DNA of 64,000 bases from the NCBI RefSeq assembly GCF_006717095.1, contig NZ_VFQE01000001.1:310001-374000 (forward strand), written 5' to 3'. Under the pieces are notes generated by a model, which saw nothing but the letters and a program-made list of their open reading frames with translations, was not told the DNA's origin and did not search any database. Shown piece by piece: positions 33,870 through 41,977 of this stretch (its first letter is position 1; each line of letters opens with the position of its first letter). The stretch comes from Blastococcus colisei. Its GTDB lineage: Bacteria > Actinomycetota > Actinomycetes > Mycobacteriales > Geodermatophilaceae. The position numbers and the translations under genes were made by a program.

Positions 33870-35084
33870 GTGGCGAATCCCTACCTGCAGGTGCTGCGGA
33901 CCCCGCACACCCTGCCGATGGTGCTCGCCGCGTTCATCGGGCGGCTGCCGCTGTCGATGGTCGGCCTGGGCTGCGTGCTGCTGGTCGCCGACGAGACCGG
34001 GTCCTACGGGCTGGGCGGCGCCGTCGCCGCGGCCGGCGCGGTCACCACCGCCATCGCCGGCCCCGTGCTCGGTCGCTGGGCCGACAGCCACGGCCAGCGC
34101 AAGGTCCTCCTGCCGGTCCTCGCCGTGTTCGTCGTCGCCGGAACGGCGTTCCTCGCGGCCGTGAAGGGGGACTGGCCGCTGTGGACGGTCTTCGTCTCGG
34201 CCGGGATCGCGGGCGCCTGCATCCCGCCCGTCTCCTCGATGATCCGGGTGCGCTGGACCCACCTGTTGCGCGGCAGCCACCGGCTCCCCACGGCCCTGGC
34301 GATGGAGTCCGTGGTCGACGAGTTCGTCTTCATCGTCGGCCCGGTGCTGGTCACGTTCCTCTCCACGACCGGCCACGCCACCAGCGGCGTCGTCACCGCA
34401 TTCACGCTCGCCGCTGTCGGCAGCCTGCTGTTCGCCGCCCAGGGCAGGACCGAGCCCCCACCGACCCCGCACGAGCACCGCAACGGCCCCTCGGCGATCC
34501 GCACCCCCGGGCTGCGGGTGCTGTTCGTGGTCGGTGCCGCGGTCGGCGCCATCCTCGGCACACTGGAGATCGCGCTGGTCGCCTTCGCCGACCAGGAGGG
34601 CGCCTTGTCGCTGTCGGGCGTCCTCATCGCCGGCCTCGCCGTCGGGTCGATGGCCAGCGGGATCGGCTGGGGCACGGTGCACTGGCGGATGCCGCTGCGG
34701 CACCGGCTGGTGGGCGTGCTCGCGCTCCTGACTATCTGCAGCATCCCGCTGCTCCTGGTCACCGACGTGTGGGTGATGGTGCCCTTCGTCGTTCTCGCCG
34801 GGGTCGCGGTCTCGCCGTCGCTCATCAGCTCGTTCACCCTCGCCGAGCTGCTCGTCCCCCGGGCGGCGGTGACGGAGGCCTTCACCTGGATCGGCACCGC
34901 TCTCGGCCTCGGGGTGGCGGTCGGCGCGTCGGTCGCGGGCAAGGTCGTGGACGTCTACGGCGCCAACACGGCGTTCCTCGTGGCGGTCGTCGCCGCCGCC
35001 ATCGCCACGGTCGTCGTCGGGATGTTCCAGAGGCTGCTGCACGTCCCGGCGGAGCACGCCTCGGCGCCGGCCCTCGTCCGCTGA
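33870..35084 (+). CDS. MFS transporter
   Basis: A 404-residue major facilitator with about twelve helices and the helix 2-3 loop GPVLGRWADSHGQRKVLLP (motif A variant). Substrate unknown. Its TGA overlaps the ATG of the rhodanese gene by one base, and that gene overlaps acVLRF1, so the three genes form one tightly coupled operon. GTG 33870 is the start. Confidence 0.87.
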   Translation: MANPYLQVLRTPHTLPMVLAAFIGRLPLSMVGLGCVLLVADETGSYGLGGAVAAAGAVTTAIAGPVLGRWADSHGQRKVLLPVLAVFVVAGTAFLAAVKGDWPLWTVFVSAGIAGACIPPVSSMIRVRWTHLLRGSHRLPTALAMESVVDEFVFIVGPVLVTFLSTTGHATSGVVTAFTLAAVGSLLFAAQGRTEPPPTPHEHRNGPSAIRTPGLRVLFVVGAAVGAILGTLEIALVAFADQEGALSLSGVLIAGLAVGSMASGIGWGTVHWRMPLRHRLVGVLALLTICSIPLLLVTDVWVMVPFVVLAGVAVSPSLISSFTLAELLVPRAAVTEAFTWIGTALGLGVAVGASVAGKVVDVYGANTAFLVAVVAAAIATVVVGMFQRLLHVPAEHASAPALVR

Positions 35085-35515
35085 TGGGGCGCGAGGACCG
35101 GCAGTCGGGGGCCCGCACCATCGACGAACTGCTCGAGCAGGTGCGCGGCAGGATCGACCGCGTCGGGCCGGGGGAGGCCGCGAGCCGCCTCGCCGAGGGG
35201 GCGCTCCTGATCGACACCCGCCCGCTCGAGCAGCGAGACCGGGACGGAGAGGTGCCCGGCGCCGTCGTCGTCGACCGCAACGTGCTCGAGTGGCGGCTCG
35301 ACCCGGCCAGCCCGTACCGCCTCCCCGAGGTGAGCGGCTACGACCGGGAGGTGATCGTGCTGTGCAACCAGGGCTTCAGCTCCAGCCTCGTGGCCGACAC
35401 GCTGCGCTCGCTCGGGCTGCGCCGGGCCGTCGACGTCGTGGGCGGCTTCGAGGCGTGGGCCGCCGCCGGGCTCCCGGTCCTCCCTCCGGGCGGGCGACGG
35501 GACGTCGGGGTGTGA
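35084..35515 (+). CDS. Rhodanese-domain sulfurtransferase
   Basis: A 143-residue single-domain rhodanese. ALLIDTRPLEQRDRDGEVPGAVVVDRN is the CH2A-type N-terminal motif, and VIVLCNQGFSSSLVADTLRSLG carries the active-site Cys loop (CNQGFSS). GGFEAWAAAGLPV is the usual C-terminal end. It should move sulfane sulfur from a donor to thiol acceptors. It overlaps the MFS gene by one base and acVLRF1 by four (GTGA). Confidence 0.9.
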   Translation: MGREDRQSGARTIDELLEQVRGRIDRVGPGEAASRLAEGALLIDTRPLEQRDRDGEVPGAVVVDRNVLEWRLDPASPYRLPEVSGYDREVIVLCNQGFSSSLVADTLRSLGLRRAVDVVGGFEAWAAAGLPVLPPGGRRDVGV

Positions 35516-36177
35516 GCCGGCCCCGGCCCGCCGCGGGAGGGGGCCGCATCCTCGGCGTCACGCCGGAGCGGCTGGGGCGCTGGCTGGACGGCGTGGCCGA
35601 ACGGCACGGCAGCTTCACCGCCGCCGTCCACGCGGAGGAGGCCGTGCGCATCACCTGCGCCGACACCACGACGGTCGTGCTGCGCGCGCCCTTCGCCTGG
35701 GAGCCCGGGCCGGCGCTGCTCAGCACGTTCACGGCCGCAGCGCGACAGCCGCACCGGGCGGCCGTGCTGCTGGTGCGCCGCGGGCGCTGGGCCGTGGGGG
35801 TGTTCGACGGCTCCGACCTGGTCGTCTCGAAGGTGGACGCCAGGCAGGTCCAGGGCCGGACGGCGGCCGGCGGCTGGTCGCAGCAGCGCTTCGCCCGCCG
35901 CCGCGGGCACCAGACCGACGCCGTCGTCGCCCACGCCATCGAGACGGCGGTGCGCGTGCTCATGCCGCACGCGGCCACGGTGGACGCGCTCTTCACCGGC
36001 GGTGACCGCGGCCTGGTCGACGACGTCCTCGCGGACTCCCGGCTGACCCCGCTCGCCGCGCTCCGGCGCGAGCCCGCCCTCGACGTGGGCGAGCCGACCA
36101 AGGCGGTCCTGCTGGAGACCCCGAAGCAGTTCCGCGCGGTCCAGGTGCACATCGTGGAGCCAGTCGACCGCATGTGA
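35512..36177 (+). CDS. acVLRF1-family peptidyl-tRNA hydrolase (ribosome rescue)
   Basis: A 221-residue protein with the Vms1/eRF1-like (VLRF1) release-factor fold in its actinobacterial form. The key loop is at about residues 117-139: GRTAAGGWSQQRFARRRGHQ, with the GGxSxxRF signature and a Gln that in eRF1/Vms1 is the catalytic GGQ-type residue. A later AATVDALFTGGDRGLVDDVL segment corresponds to the second part of the domain. The known family hydrolyses peptidyl-tRNA on stalled ribosomes. Start GTG 35512 is coupled to the rhodanese gene. It is the last gene before the catabolic island. Confidence 0.85.
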   Translation: MSRPRPAAGGGRILGVTPERLGRWLDGVAERHGSFTAAVHAEEAVRITCADTTTVVLRAPFAWEPGPALLSTFTAAARQPHRAAVLLVRRGRWAVGVFDGSDLVVSKVDARQVQGRTAAGGWSQQRFARRRGHQTDAVVAHAIETAVRVLMPHAATVDALFTGGDRGLVDDVLADSRLTPLAALRREPALDVGEPTKAVLLETPKQFRAVQVHIVEPVDRM

Positions 36178-36486
36178 TCCAACCTGCGAGAGATCTTCAG
36201 GGCCGGTCCTGTCGATCATTCCGTACACGGACGAGCCATGCGTGTGGCCCGCCAGCTGCGGGTCGGGGACCGTCGATGACGGGGTCCTCAACCCGGCTGC
36301 ACCGTCCGGCGGGTATATCGGCAATCGGGCATCGTGGGCGAGTGTGGCGAGCACGGTCTGACCGAGTTCCTTGACGAAGGCGATCCAGCGCCCGGGGGAG
36401 AGCCCTGAGCTGCCTCACGGCCGGGCCGGCAGACTCCCCGGCGGTGAGGCGCACCTGGGTCCTCCGCGAGTCTCTAGAGTGCAGGA
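36178..36486. other. 309-bp intergenic junction, no confident gene
   Basis: This is the only gap above 300 bp. It separates the core acVLRF1 operon from the TetR-led catabolic island. It is somewhat less GC-biased than its surroundings. The minus strand is open with a plausible-looking stretch (RWIAFVKELGQTVLATLAHD, about 36340-36400 down toward 36190), but it has no start with a ribosome site and runs antisense into acVLRF1. It may be the remnant of a gene or simply the TetR promoter region. No copy of the island operator is present here. Confidence 0.4.
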
Positions 36487-37161
36487 ATGTCACAGGACGC
36501 CATCGAGCAGCAGTCGAGCGGTATCGGCCGCCGCCGAGCGGCGGCTCAGGGGGAGAACCGGACGGCCTACCGGGAGCGCCGTCAGGAGATCATCACCGTC
36601 GCCGCCAACCTGTTCAAGGCCCGGGGGTTCCGCGGGACGAGCATCGGCCAGATCGCGGAGGCGCTCGACACCGACCGGGCGACGCTCTACTACTACATCG
36701 GGAGCAAGGAAGAGCTCTTCGACGAGGTGGTCACCGACGCTGTCCGGGCCAACGTCGCCTTCGCCGAGTCGGTCCGCGACGGCGGGGGGACGGCGCCGGA
36801 GAAGTTGCGCACCCTGATGACCGCGCTGATGCAGTCGTACGCGGAGAACTATCCGTTCCTCTACGTCTACATCCAGGAGAATCTCAGCCACGTCGGCGGG
36901 ACGCGTGCCGACTGGTCTCGCGAGATGCGCCAGTTGAACAAGTCCTACGAGGACACCGTCGTGGCGATCATCCAGTCGGGCATCAACGAGGGCACGATCC
37001 GGCCGGTGGCGGACGCATGGGTCATCGCCTACGGACTCATCGGCATGTTCGGGTGGACCAACCGGTGGTTCAACCCGGCCACGTCCGCGGTCGACGCCGC
37101 CACGATCGGCTCGGCCTACGCCGAGATATTCCTCCAGGGGATCGTCACCGTCTCCCCCTGA
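36487..37161 (+). CDS. TetR-family transcriptional regulator, probable regulator of catabolic island
   Basis: A 224-residue TetR/AcrR repressor. After a 25-residue tail, the helix-turn-helix (about 30-80) reads RRQEIITVAANLFKARGFRG, then SIGQIAEALDTDRATLYYYI, and GSKEELFDEVV. The C-terminal part (YIQENLSHVGGTRADW, WVIAYGLIGMFGWTNRWF) resembles acyl-CoA-responsive regulators such as KstR2/FadR types. ATG 36487 is the start. The next gene, 93 bp downstream, is preceded by the first of seven GTCAAC-N6-GTTGAY sites. I infer that it represses those operons and is released by an acyl-CoA intermediate. Confidence 0.88.
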   Translation: MSQDAIEQQSSGIGRRRAAAQGENRTAYRERRQEIITVAANLFKARGFRGTSIGQIAEALDTDRATLYYYIGSKEELFDEVVTDAVRANVAFAESVRDGGGTAPEKLRTLMTALMQSYAENYPFLYVYIQENLSHVGGTRADWSREMRQLNKSYEDTVVAIIQSGINEGTIRPVADAWVIAYGLIGMFGWTNRWFNPATSAVDAATIGSAYAEIFLQGIVTVSP

Positions 37162-37202
37162 CGCACCGCGCGGTGGCGACGCCAGGCGTACCTTCAAGTG
37201 CT

Positions 37203-37220
37203 GTCAACGGTTATGTTGAT
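37203..37220. promoter_or_regulatory. Island operator copy 1 (before 3-hydroxyacyl-CoA dehydrogenase)
   Basis: GTCAACGGTTATGTTGAT: inverted half-sites GTCAAC and GTTGAT with a 6-nt spacer, 34 bp before ATG 37255. One of seven matching sites in 36.5-58.7 kb. Confidence 0.8.
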
Positions 37221-37254
37221 CCTTCGCAGGAGTTCCCGGTCGGAGGAGAGCAGC

Positions 37255-38097
37255 ATGGCGAGCAGTGTCGGAGTGATCGGTGGCGGCACGATGGGCATCG
37301 GAATTGCCTACGTGTTCGCCGTCTCGGGTGCCGCGACGACCGTCGTCGAGCCCGATGCCGGCCGGATAGCGATTCTCCGGGAGGAGATCGAGCAGGCCGC
37401 CGCGGGAGGGGTCGCCCGCGGCAAGCTGGCCCCCGAGGCCGCCGCCGCCCTTGGCGGGCTGATCACCCACGCGATCTCGGCCGACGAGCTGCCCGAGGGC
37501 CTCGACCTCGTCGTCGAGACCGTCCCGGAGTCGCCCGACCTCAAGCGTGAGGTCCTCTGTGCGGCCGAGTCGCGCGGTCCCGCTGTCCTGGCCAGCAACA
37601 CCAGCGCGCTCTCGATCGACGAGCTCGCCACGTCGTTGACGGAGCCCGAGCGCTTCCTCGGACTGCACTTCTTCAACCCGGTCTGGTCGATCCCGGTGGT
37701 CGAGGTGGTCCGTGGCGCGGCCACCAGCCCGCAGACGCTCGACGCGGCGCTGGCCTCGGTGCGGGGGATCGGCAAGGAGGCGGCTGTCGTCCGCGACATG
37801 CCCGGCTTCGCGACCAGCCGGCTCGACGTGGTGGCGGCCCTCGAGGCGATCCGCATGGTGGAGACCGGTGTCGGCGAGCCCGCCGACATCGACCGAGCCA
37901 TCCAGCTCGCCTACCGGCACCCGGTGGGGCCGCTACGGCTGAGCGACATCGTCGGCCTGGACGTGCGCCTCCACATCGCGCGCAACCTCGAGCAGGCGCT
38001 CGGGCCGCAGTTCACCCCGCCCCGACTTCTCGTCGACAAGGTGGAGGCCGGCGAGCTCGGCCGCAAGACCGGCCGCGGCTTCTACGACTGGGACTGA
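37255..38097 (+). CDS. 3-hydroxyacyl-CoA dehydrogenase
   Basis: A 280-residue NAD-dependent dehydrogenase of the 3-hydroxybutyryl-CoA/HADH type. It has the Rossmann motif VIGGGTMGIGIAYVFA, the conserved NTSALSIDELA, the catalytic His in GLHFFNPVWSIPVVEVV with Asn, and the C-terminal dimer domain with GPLRLSDIVGLDV and GRKTGRGFYDWD. It oxidises 3-hydroxyacyl-CoA to 3-ketoacyl-CoA in beta-oxidation. ATG 37255 follows GGAGGAG. It belongs to the island regulon by its upstream operator. Confidence 0.93.
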   Translation: MASSVGVIGGGTMGIGIAYVFAVSGAATTVVEPDAGRIAILREEIEQAAAGGVARGKLAPEAAAALGGLITHAISADELPEGLDLVVETVPESPDLKREVLCAAESRGPAVLASNTSALSIDELATSLTEPERFLGLHFFNPVWSIPVVEVVRGAATSPQTLDAALASVRGIGKEAAVVRDMPGFATSRLDVVAALEAIRMVETGVGEPADIDRAIQLAYRHPVGPLRLSDIVGLDVRLHIARNLEQALGPQFTPPRLLVDKVEAGELGRKTGRGFYDWD

Positions 38098-38138
38098 CGG
38101 CGGCTGCTCGTTGACGTGCGGGCGCTCGCTCGCCTATC

Positions 38139-38156
38139 GTCAACTGTACTGTTGAC
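38139..38156. promoter_or_regulatory. Island operator copy 2 (before acyl-CoA dehydrogenase)
   Basis: GTCAACTGTACTGTTGAC, perfect inverted half-sites extended by C and G on either side, 34 bp before GTG 38191. The same spacing to the start as copy 1. Confidence 0.85.
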
Positions 38157-38190
38157 GACCGGCCGCGGGGCCGTGGAAGTGGAGGTTCGC

Positions 38191-39381
38191 GTGGGCGGGC
38201 AGCCGATCGGACTGGGCCGGGCGTCGCTGATCTCTAACACCAGCGACGAGCACCGCAACCTGCGCGAGAGCGTGGCCAAACTGGTCGCGGGCTACGGACG
38301 CGCCTACTTCCAGGACGTCGTCGCCAAGGGGCAAAAGGCCGACGCGCTGTGGGCCGACATGGGAGCGGCCGGCTTCCTCGGGGTCCACCTGCCCGAGGAG
38401 CACGGCGGCGGTGGCGGCGGGCTGGCCGACCTCGCCGTGGTCATCGAGGAGATGGCCGCGCAGGGCTGCCCGATGTTCATGATCGTCATCAGCCCGGCGA
38501 TCTGCGGTTCGGTGCTCGCGGCACACGGCACCCCGGAGCAGAAGCAGCGCTACCTGCCGGGCATCGCCGACGGCACCTTCCGCATGGCGTTCGCGATCAC
38601 CGAGCCCGATGCCGGCTCCAACACCCACAAGATCACCACGACGGCGCACCGGGACGGCGACGGCTGGCGGTTGCGGGGGCAGAAGTACTGGACCTCCGGC
38701 GTCGACGAGTGCCAGGCCCTTTTGGTCGTGGCCCGCGACGCCGACCCGGGCCCCGACGGCCGGAACACGCTCTCGCTGTTCATCGTCCCGACCGACGCCC
38801 CCGGCCTGAGCTTCCAGCAGCTCGACTCGGCGCTGCAGCTGCCCGAGAAGCAGTTCACCACCTTCTTCGACGACGTCCCCGTCGAGCGCATCGGCCTGGT
38901 CGGTGCCGAGGGCGAGGGGCTCAAGCAGGTCTTCGCCGGCCTGAACCCGGAACGCGTCGCGGCCGCCTGCATGGCGAACGGCATCGCTCGGTACGCGCTG
39001 GCCCGCGGCGCCCAGTACGCCCGTGAGCGCATTGTCTGGAAGGCGCCGATCGGCGCCCACCAGGGCGTGGCGCACCCCCTGGCCAAGGCATACATCGACG
39101 TGGAGCTCGCCCGGCTGATGACCATGCGCGCGGCGACCATGACCGACCAGGGGCTTGACGCGGCCGAGGCCGGCAACATCGCGAAGTTCGCAGCCGGCGA
39201 CGCCTGCGTCCAGGCGCTGGACCAGGCGATCCAGGTGCACGGCGGCAACGGGCTGTCCAACGAGTTCGGCCTGGCCGACCTCTGGTTCATCGGCCGCATG
39301 TTCAAGACCGCGCCGGTGAGTCGCGAGATGGTCCTCAACCACATCGCCCAGCACAGCCTCGGCCTACCGAAGAGCTACTGA
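38191..39381 (+). CDS. Acyl-CoA dehydrogenase (IVD/LCAD-type active site)
   Basis: A 396-residue acyl-CoA dehydrogenase. It has AITEPDAGSNTHKITT and IQVHGGNGLSNEFGLAD. The position of the usual C-terminal catalytic Glu (the EGT motif) reads FKTAPVS, so that Glu is missing. Instead a Glu in helix G, GLNPERVAAACM, lies where isovaleryl-CoA and long-chain acyl-CoA dehydrogenases keep their base. This suggests branched or bulky acyl-CoA substrates. I chose GTG 38191 because GGAGG lies 6 nt upstream; GTG 38171 is possible. The AMP-ligase gene follows after 29 nt. Confidence 0.88.
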   Translation: MGGQPIGLGRASLISNTSDEHRNLRESVAKLVAGYGRAYFQDVVAKGQKADALWADMGAAGFLGVHLPEEHGGGGGGLADLAVVIEEMAAQGCPMFMIVISPAICGSVLAAHGTPEQKQRYLPGIADGTFRMAFAITEPDAGSNTHKITTTAHRDGDGWRLRGQKYWTSGVDECQALLVVARDADPGPDGRNTLSLFIVPTDAPGLSFQQLDSALQLPEKQFTTFFDDVPVERIGLVGAEGEGLKQVFAGLNPERVAAACMANGIARYALARGAQYARERIVWKAPIGAHQGVAHPLAKAYIDVELARLMTMRAATMTDQGLDAAEAGNIAKFAAGDACVQALDQAIQVHGGNGLSNEFGLADLWFIGRMFKTAPVSREMVLNHIAQHSLGLPKSY

Positions 39382-39410
39382 GGCCGCCCCGACCGCGACA
39401 GGAGTGGCTC

Positions 39411-40946
39411 GTGTCCGCAACCCTCTCGGGACTGATCCGTGACCTCGGGGCCGCCCGCCCGGCTGCGCCCGCCGTCTCCACGGGCGGGCAGACGGTGACC
39501 TTCGGCCGGCTCGACGAGCGCAGCTCCCGGGTGGCGCAGGCACTGCTGCAGGCAGGGGTCGGCCCGCAGGACCGGATTGCCGTCCTCGACAAGAATGCGC
39601 CCACTTTCTACGAGGTGACGTTCGGCGCGGCCAAGGTCGGGGCGGTCACCGTCGGGCTGAACTTCCGGCTGGCGACGCCCGAGATCGCGGCGATCGTCGC
39701 CGACGCCCGCCCCCGGGTCGTCGTGGTGGCGCCGGAGTTCCGTGCGCTGCTCGCCGACGTGGGTCCCGACGGCCCCCGCGTCGTGCAACTCGGCGAGGAG
39801 TACGAGGCGTGGCTGGCCGCGGCGCCGGCGGAGGACCCCGGCGCGGAGGCCGACCCCGACGACGTCGTTCTGCAGCTGTACAGCTCTGGGACGACCGGCC
39901 GCCCCAAGGGGGCGATGCTGACTTCGGCGAACCTGCTGTTCACCCCTCGCATGGGCCGCGAGTTCTACGGCATGGGTCCTGAGACGGTGAACCTCGTGCC
40001 CTCACCGCTGTTCCACATCGGGGGGATCGGCTACAGCCTCACGGCCATGGGGCTGGGTGGGCACACCGTCCTGGTGCGGGACGTCGATCCCGCAGGGGTG
40101 CTCGCGCTCATCGAGCGTCACCGGGTGACGCACACGTTCCTGGTCCCCGCCGTCGTGCAGATGCTCGCCGAGAGCCCGGCGCTCCCGGGCACGGACCTCT
40201 CGAGTCTGCGGCGCATCGCCTACGGCGGGGCGCCGATGGGGGAGACCCAGCTGCTGAAGGCCATGGCGCTGCTCGGTTGCGACTTCATGGGCGTGTACGG
40301 GATGACCGAGACCGCCGGCAGCGTCACGGCGTTGGCTCCGGACGACCACGACCCCCGCGGTCCGCGGGCGGCGCTGCTGCGGTCGGTCGGTCGCCCGCTG
40401 CCGTGGCTGGACCTGCGCGTGGTCGATCCCACGACAGGCGAGGACGCGCCGGTCGGCGGCGTCGGCGAGATCTGGGTGCGCTCGGGCCAGAACACCGTCG
40501 GCTACTGGGGGCTGCCCGAGCTGACCGCGGAAACCCTCGTCGAGGGTGGCTGGCTGCGCACCGGTGACGCGGCCTACCTCGACGACGAGGGGTACGTGTA
40601 CATGCACGACCGGATGAAGGACATGGTGGTGTCTGGCGGGGAGAACATCTATCCCGCAGAGGTCGAGAACGTCCTCTACGCACATCCGGAGGTGCTCGAG
40701 GTCGCGGTCATCGGCGTCCCGTCCGACCGGTGGGGCGAGACAGTGAAGGCGGTCGTCGTCCCGCGGCCGGGCGCCGCTCTCGACGCGGACGACCTGATCG
40801 CGTTCGCGCGGGAGCGGCTGGCGCACTACAAGTGCCCCACCACCGTCGACTTCGCCGGCGAACTTCCCCGAAACGCCTCCGGAAAGGTGCTCAAGAAGGT
40901 GCTGCGGGAGCCGTTCTGGGCCGGTGTCGGCCGAAAGGTGAACTGA
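39411..40946 (+). CDS. Acyl-CoA synthetase (AMP-forming, FadD-like)
   Basis: A 511-residue ANL-superfamily acyl-CoA ligase. The P-loop is YSSGTTGRPKGAML, followed by VYGMTETAG, the hinge TGDAAYLDDEGYVYMHDRMKDM, GGENIYPAEVENVL and a C-terminal catalytic Lys in NASGKVLKKVLR. It activates a carboxylic acid released earlier in the pathway to its CoA thioester. Length fits FadD3/FadD13-like or medium-chain ligases. It is probably co-transcribed with the acyl-CoA dehydrogenase upstream and the SnoaL-like gene 2 nt downstream. Confidence 0.92.
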   Translation: MSATLSGLIRDLGAARPAAPAVSTGGQTVTFGRLDERSSRVAQALLQAGVGPQDRIAVLDKNAPTFYEVTFGAAKVGAVTVGLNFRLATPEIAAIVADARPRVVVVAPEFRALLADVGPDGPRVVQLGEEYEAWLAAAPAEDPGAEADPDDVVLQLYSSGTTGRPKGAMLTSANLLFTPRMGREFYGMGPETVNLVPSPLFHIGGIGYSLTAMGLGGHTVLVRDVDPAGVLALIERHRVTHTFLVPAVVQMLAESPALPGTDLSSLRRIAYGGAPMGETQLLKAMALLGCDFMGVYGMTETAGSVTALAPDDHDPRGPRAALLRSVGRPLPWLDLRVVDPTTGEDAPVGGVGEIWVRSGQNTVGYWGLPELTAETLVEGGWLRTGDAAYLDDEGYVYMHDRMKDMVVSGGENIYPAEVENVLYAHPEVLEVAVIGVPSDRWGETVKAVVVPRPGAALDADDLIAFARERLAHYKCPTTVDFAGELPRNASGKVLKKVLREPFWAGVGRKVN

Positions 40947-40948
40947 TC

Positions 40949-41728
40949 ATGGAGGGCGCTCCGGCCGGAGCCATCCACCCGCTCGTGCGGCTGGCCCAGC
41001 GGTTCACCATCGACTGGCTCGACCGCGCCGACGGTTCCGTGCCGCCGCAGATCATGACGCCGGACTATCAGGTGCACATCGGCGGCATCGATCTCGAGGG
41101 CCTCGAGGCCTATGCGCCGGCGACCCTCGGCCAGCTCACCCAGTTCCCCGGTCTGCAGCTGACGGTCCACGACCTCGTGACCACCGGCGACCGGCTGGCG
41201 CTGCACTTCACTGAACACGGCGCGTCCGCGCGCCACGAGGGGCGGCCCGCGGCCTGGGCCGGTGTCGCCCTCTTCCGCTGGGACGGTGAGCGGCTGGCCG
41301 AGAACTGGACGCAGGAGGACTACGCCGCCCGTCGTCGCCAGCTGGCCGACGGGCAGTCCGACCCCGTCGCGGCGCCCATGGTCGCGCCGTGGACCGTGAC
41401 GCCGGCCGCATCCGACCCGACCGCCGAGGTCGTGGTGCGGGACTGGCTTGCCACGGCCGCCCCGGGTGGCGGCGACGTCCGCTGGGACGACGGCCGGGAC
41501 GGGCCGCTGATCGCGCCGACCGGCGCCGGGGTCGTGGAAATCTTCTCGGTCGGCTCGCGGGTCGCCTTCGCCGCCACGCAGACGGGCCGCTTCCTCGGCG
41601 AGGGCGGGAGTGACGAACCGGTTCGCCTCGGACTGGCTGGCCTGGTCGACGTCGTCGACGGTTCGGTGGCACGGGGTGTCGTGATCAGCGACCGTCTGGG
41701 GCTGCTCCGCGCGCGCTCGAGGGGCTGA
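40949..41728 (+). CDS. Tandem SnoaL/NTF2-like protein
   Basis: A 259-residue protein. Residues 1-130 form a SnoaL-like cone (FTIDWLDRADGSVPPQIMTPDYQVHIGG, then LTVHDLVTTGDRLALHFTEHG and a final WTQEDYAARRRQLA), and the second half repeats a weaker NTF2-like pattern (VVRDWLATAAPGGG, then FSVGSRVAFAATQTG). SnoaL relatives are isomerases, cyclases, hydratases or ligand carriers. It starts 2 nt after the acyl-CoA synthetase stop, so it acts in the same pathway; its role is not known. Confidence 0.7.
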   Translation: MEGAPAGAIHPLVRLAQRFTIDWLDRADGSVPPQIMTPDYQVHIGGIDLEGLEAYAPATLGQLTQFPGLQLTVHDLVTTGDRLALHFTEHGASARHEGRPAAWAGVALFRWDGERLAENWTQEDYAARRRQLADGQSDPVAAPMVAPWTVTPAASDPTAEVVVRDWLATAAPGGGDVRWDDGRDGPLIAPTGAGVVEIFSVGSRVAFAATQTGRFLGEGGSDEPVRLGLAGLVDVVDGSVARGVVISDRLGLLRARSRG

Positions 41729-41834
41729 TCCTGCCCCCACCAGCGATCTCTTCTCGCCGGAGGACCCATCGGTCGTCCGGCGAGAGGTCGTGCGCCGATA
41801 GTCGGATGACGGTCCGGCAACGATGTCGGAATCA

Positions 41835-41852
41835 GTCAACAGAGTGGTTGAC
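41835..41852. promoter_or_regulatory. Island operator copy 3 (before SDR and Liv transporter genes)
   Basis: GTCAACAGAGTGGTTGAC, perfect half-sites with A and T flanks extending the symmetry. It lies 125 bp before the SDR start, the longest distance of the seven, in the 249-bp gap after the SnoaL-like gene. Confidence 0.8.
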
Positions 41853-41977
41853 TGGCGTGGTGCAAGTCACCTAACGTGCTTCTCGTCGCCGACGACGAGG
41901 TCGGCGACCACGGTCGCGGGCCGGAGGGTGGGACACCGCTCGCCGGCCTCGCGCCGGACATCGACGGAGGAGTAGCC

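Noticed and set aside
36197-36493. Minus-strand frame of about 98 residues in the island border
   Set aside because: Arg-rich, no family pattern, and it overlaps the TetR start; treated as non-coding.
38110-38115. Single GTTGAC near operator copy 2
   Set aside because: No partner half-site at 6-nt spacing; counted only as a chance half-site.
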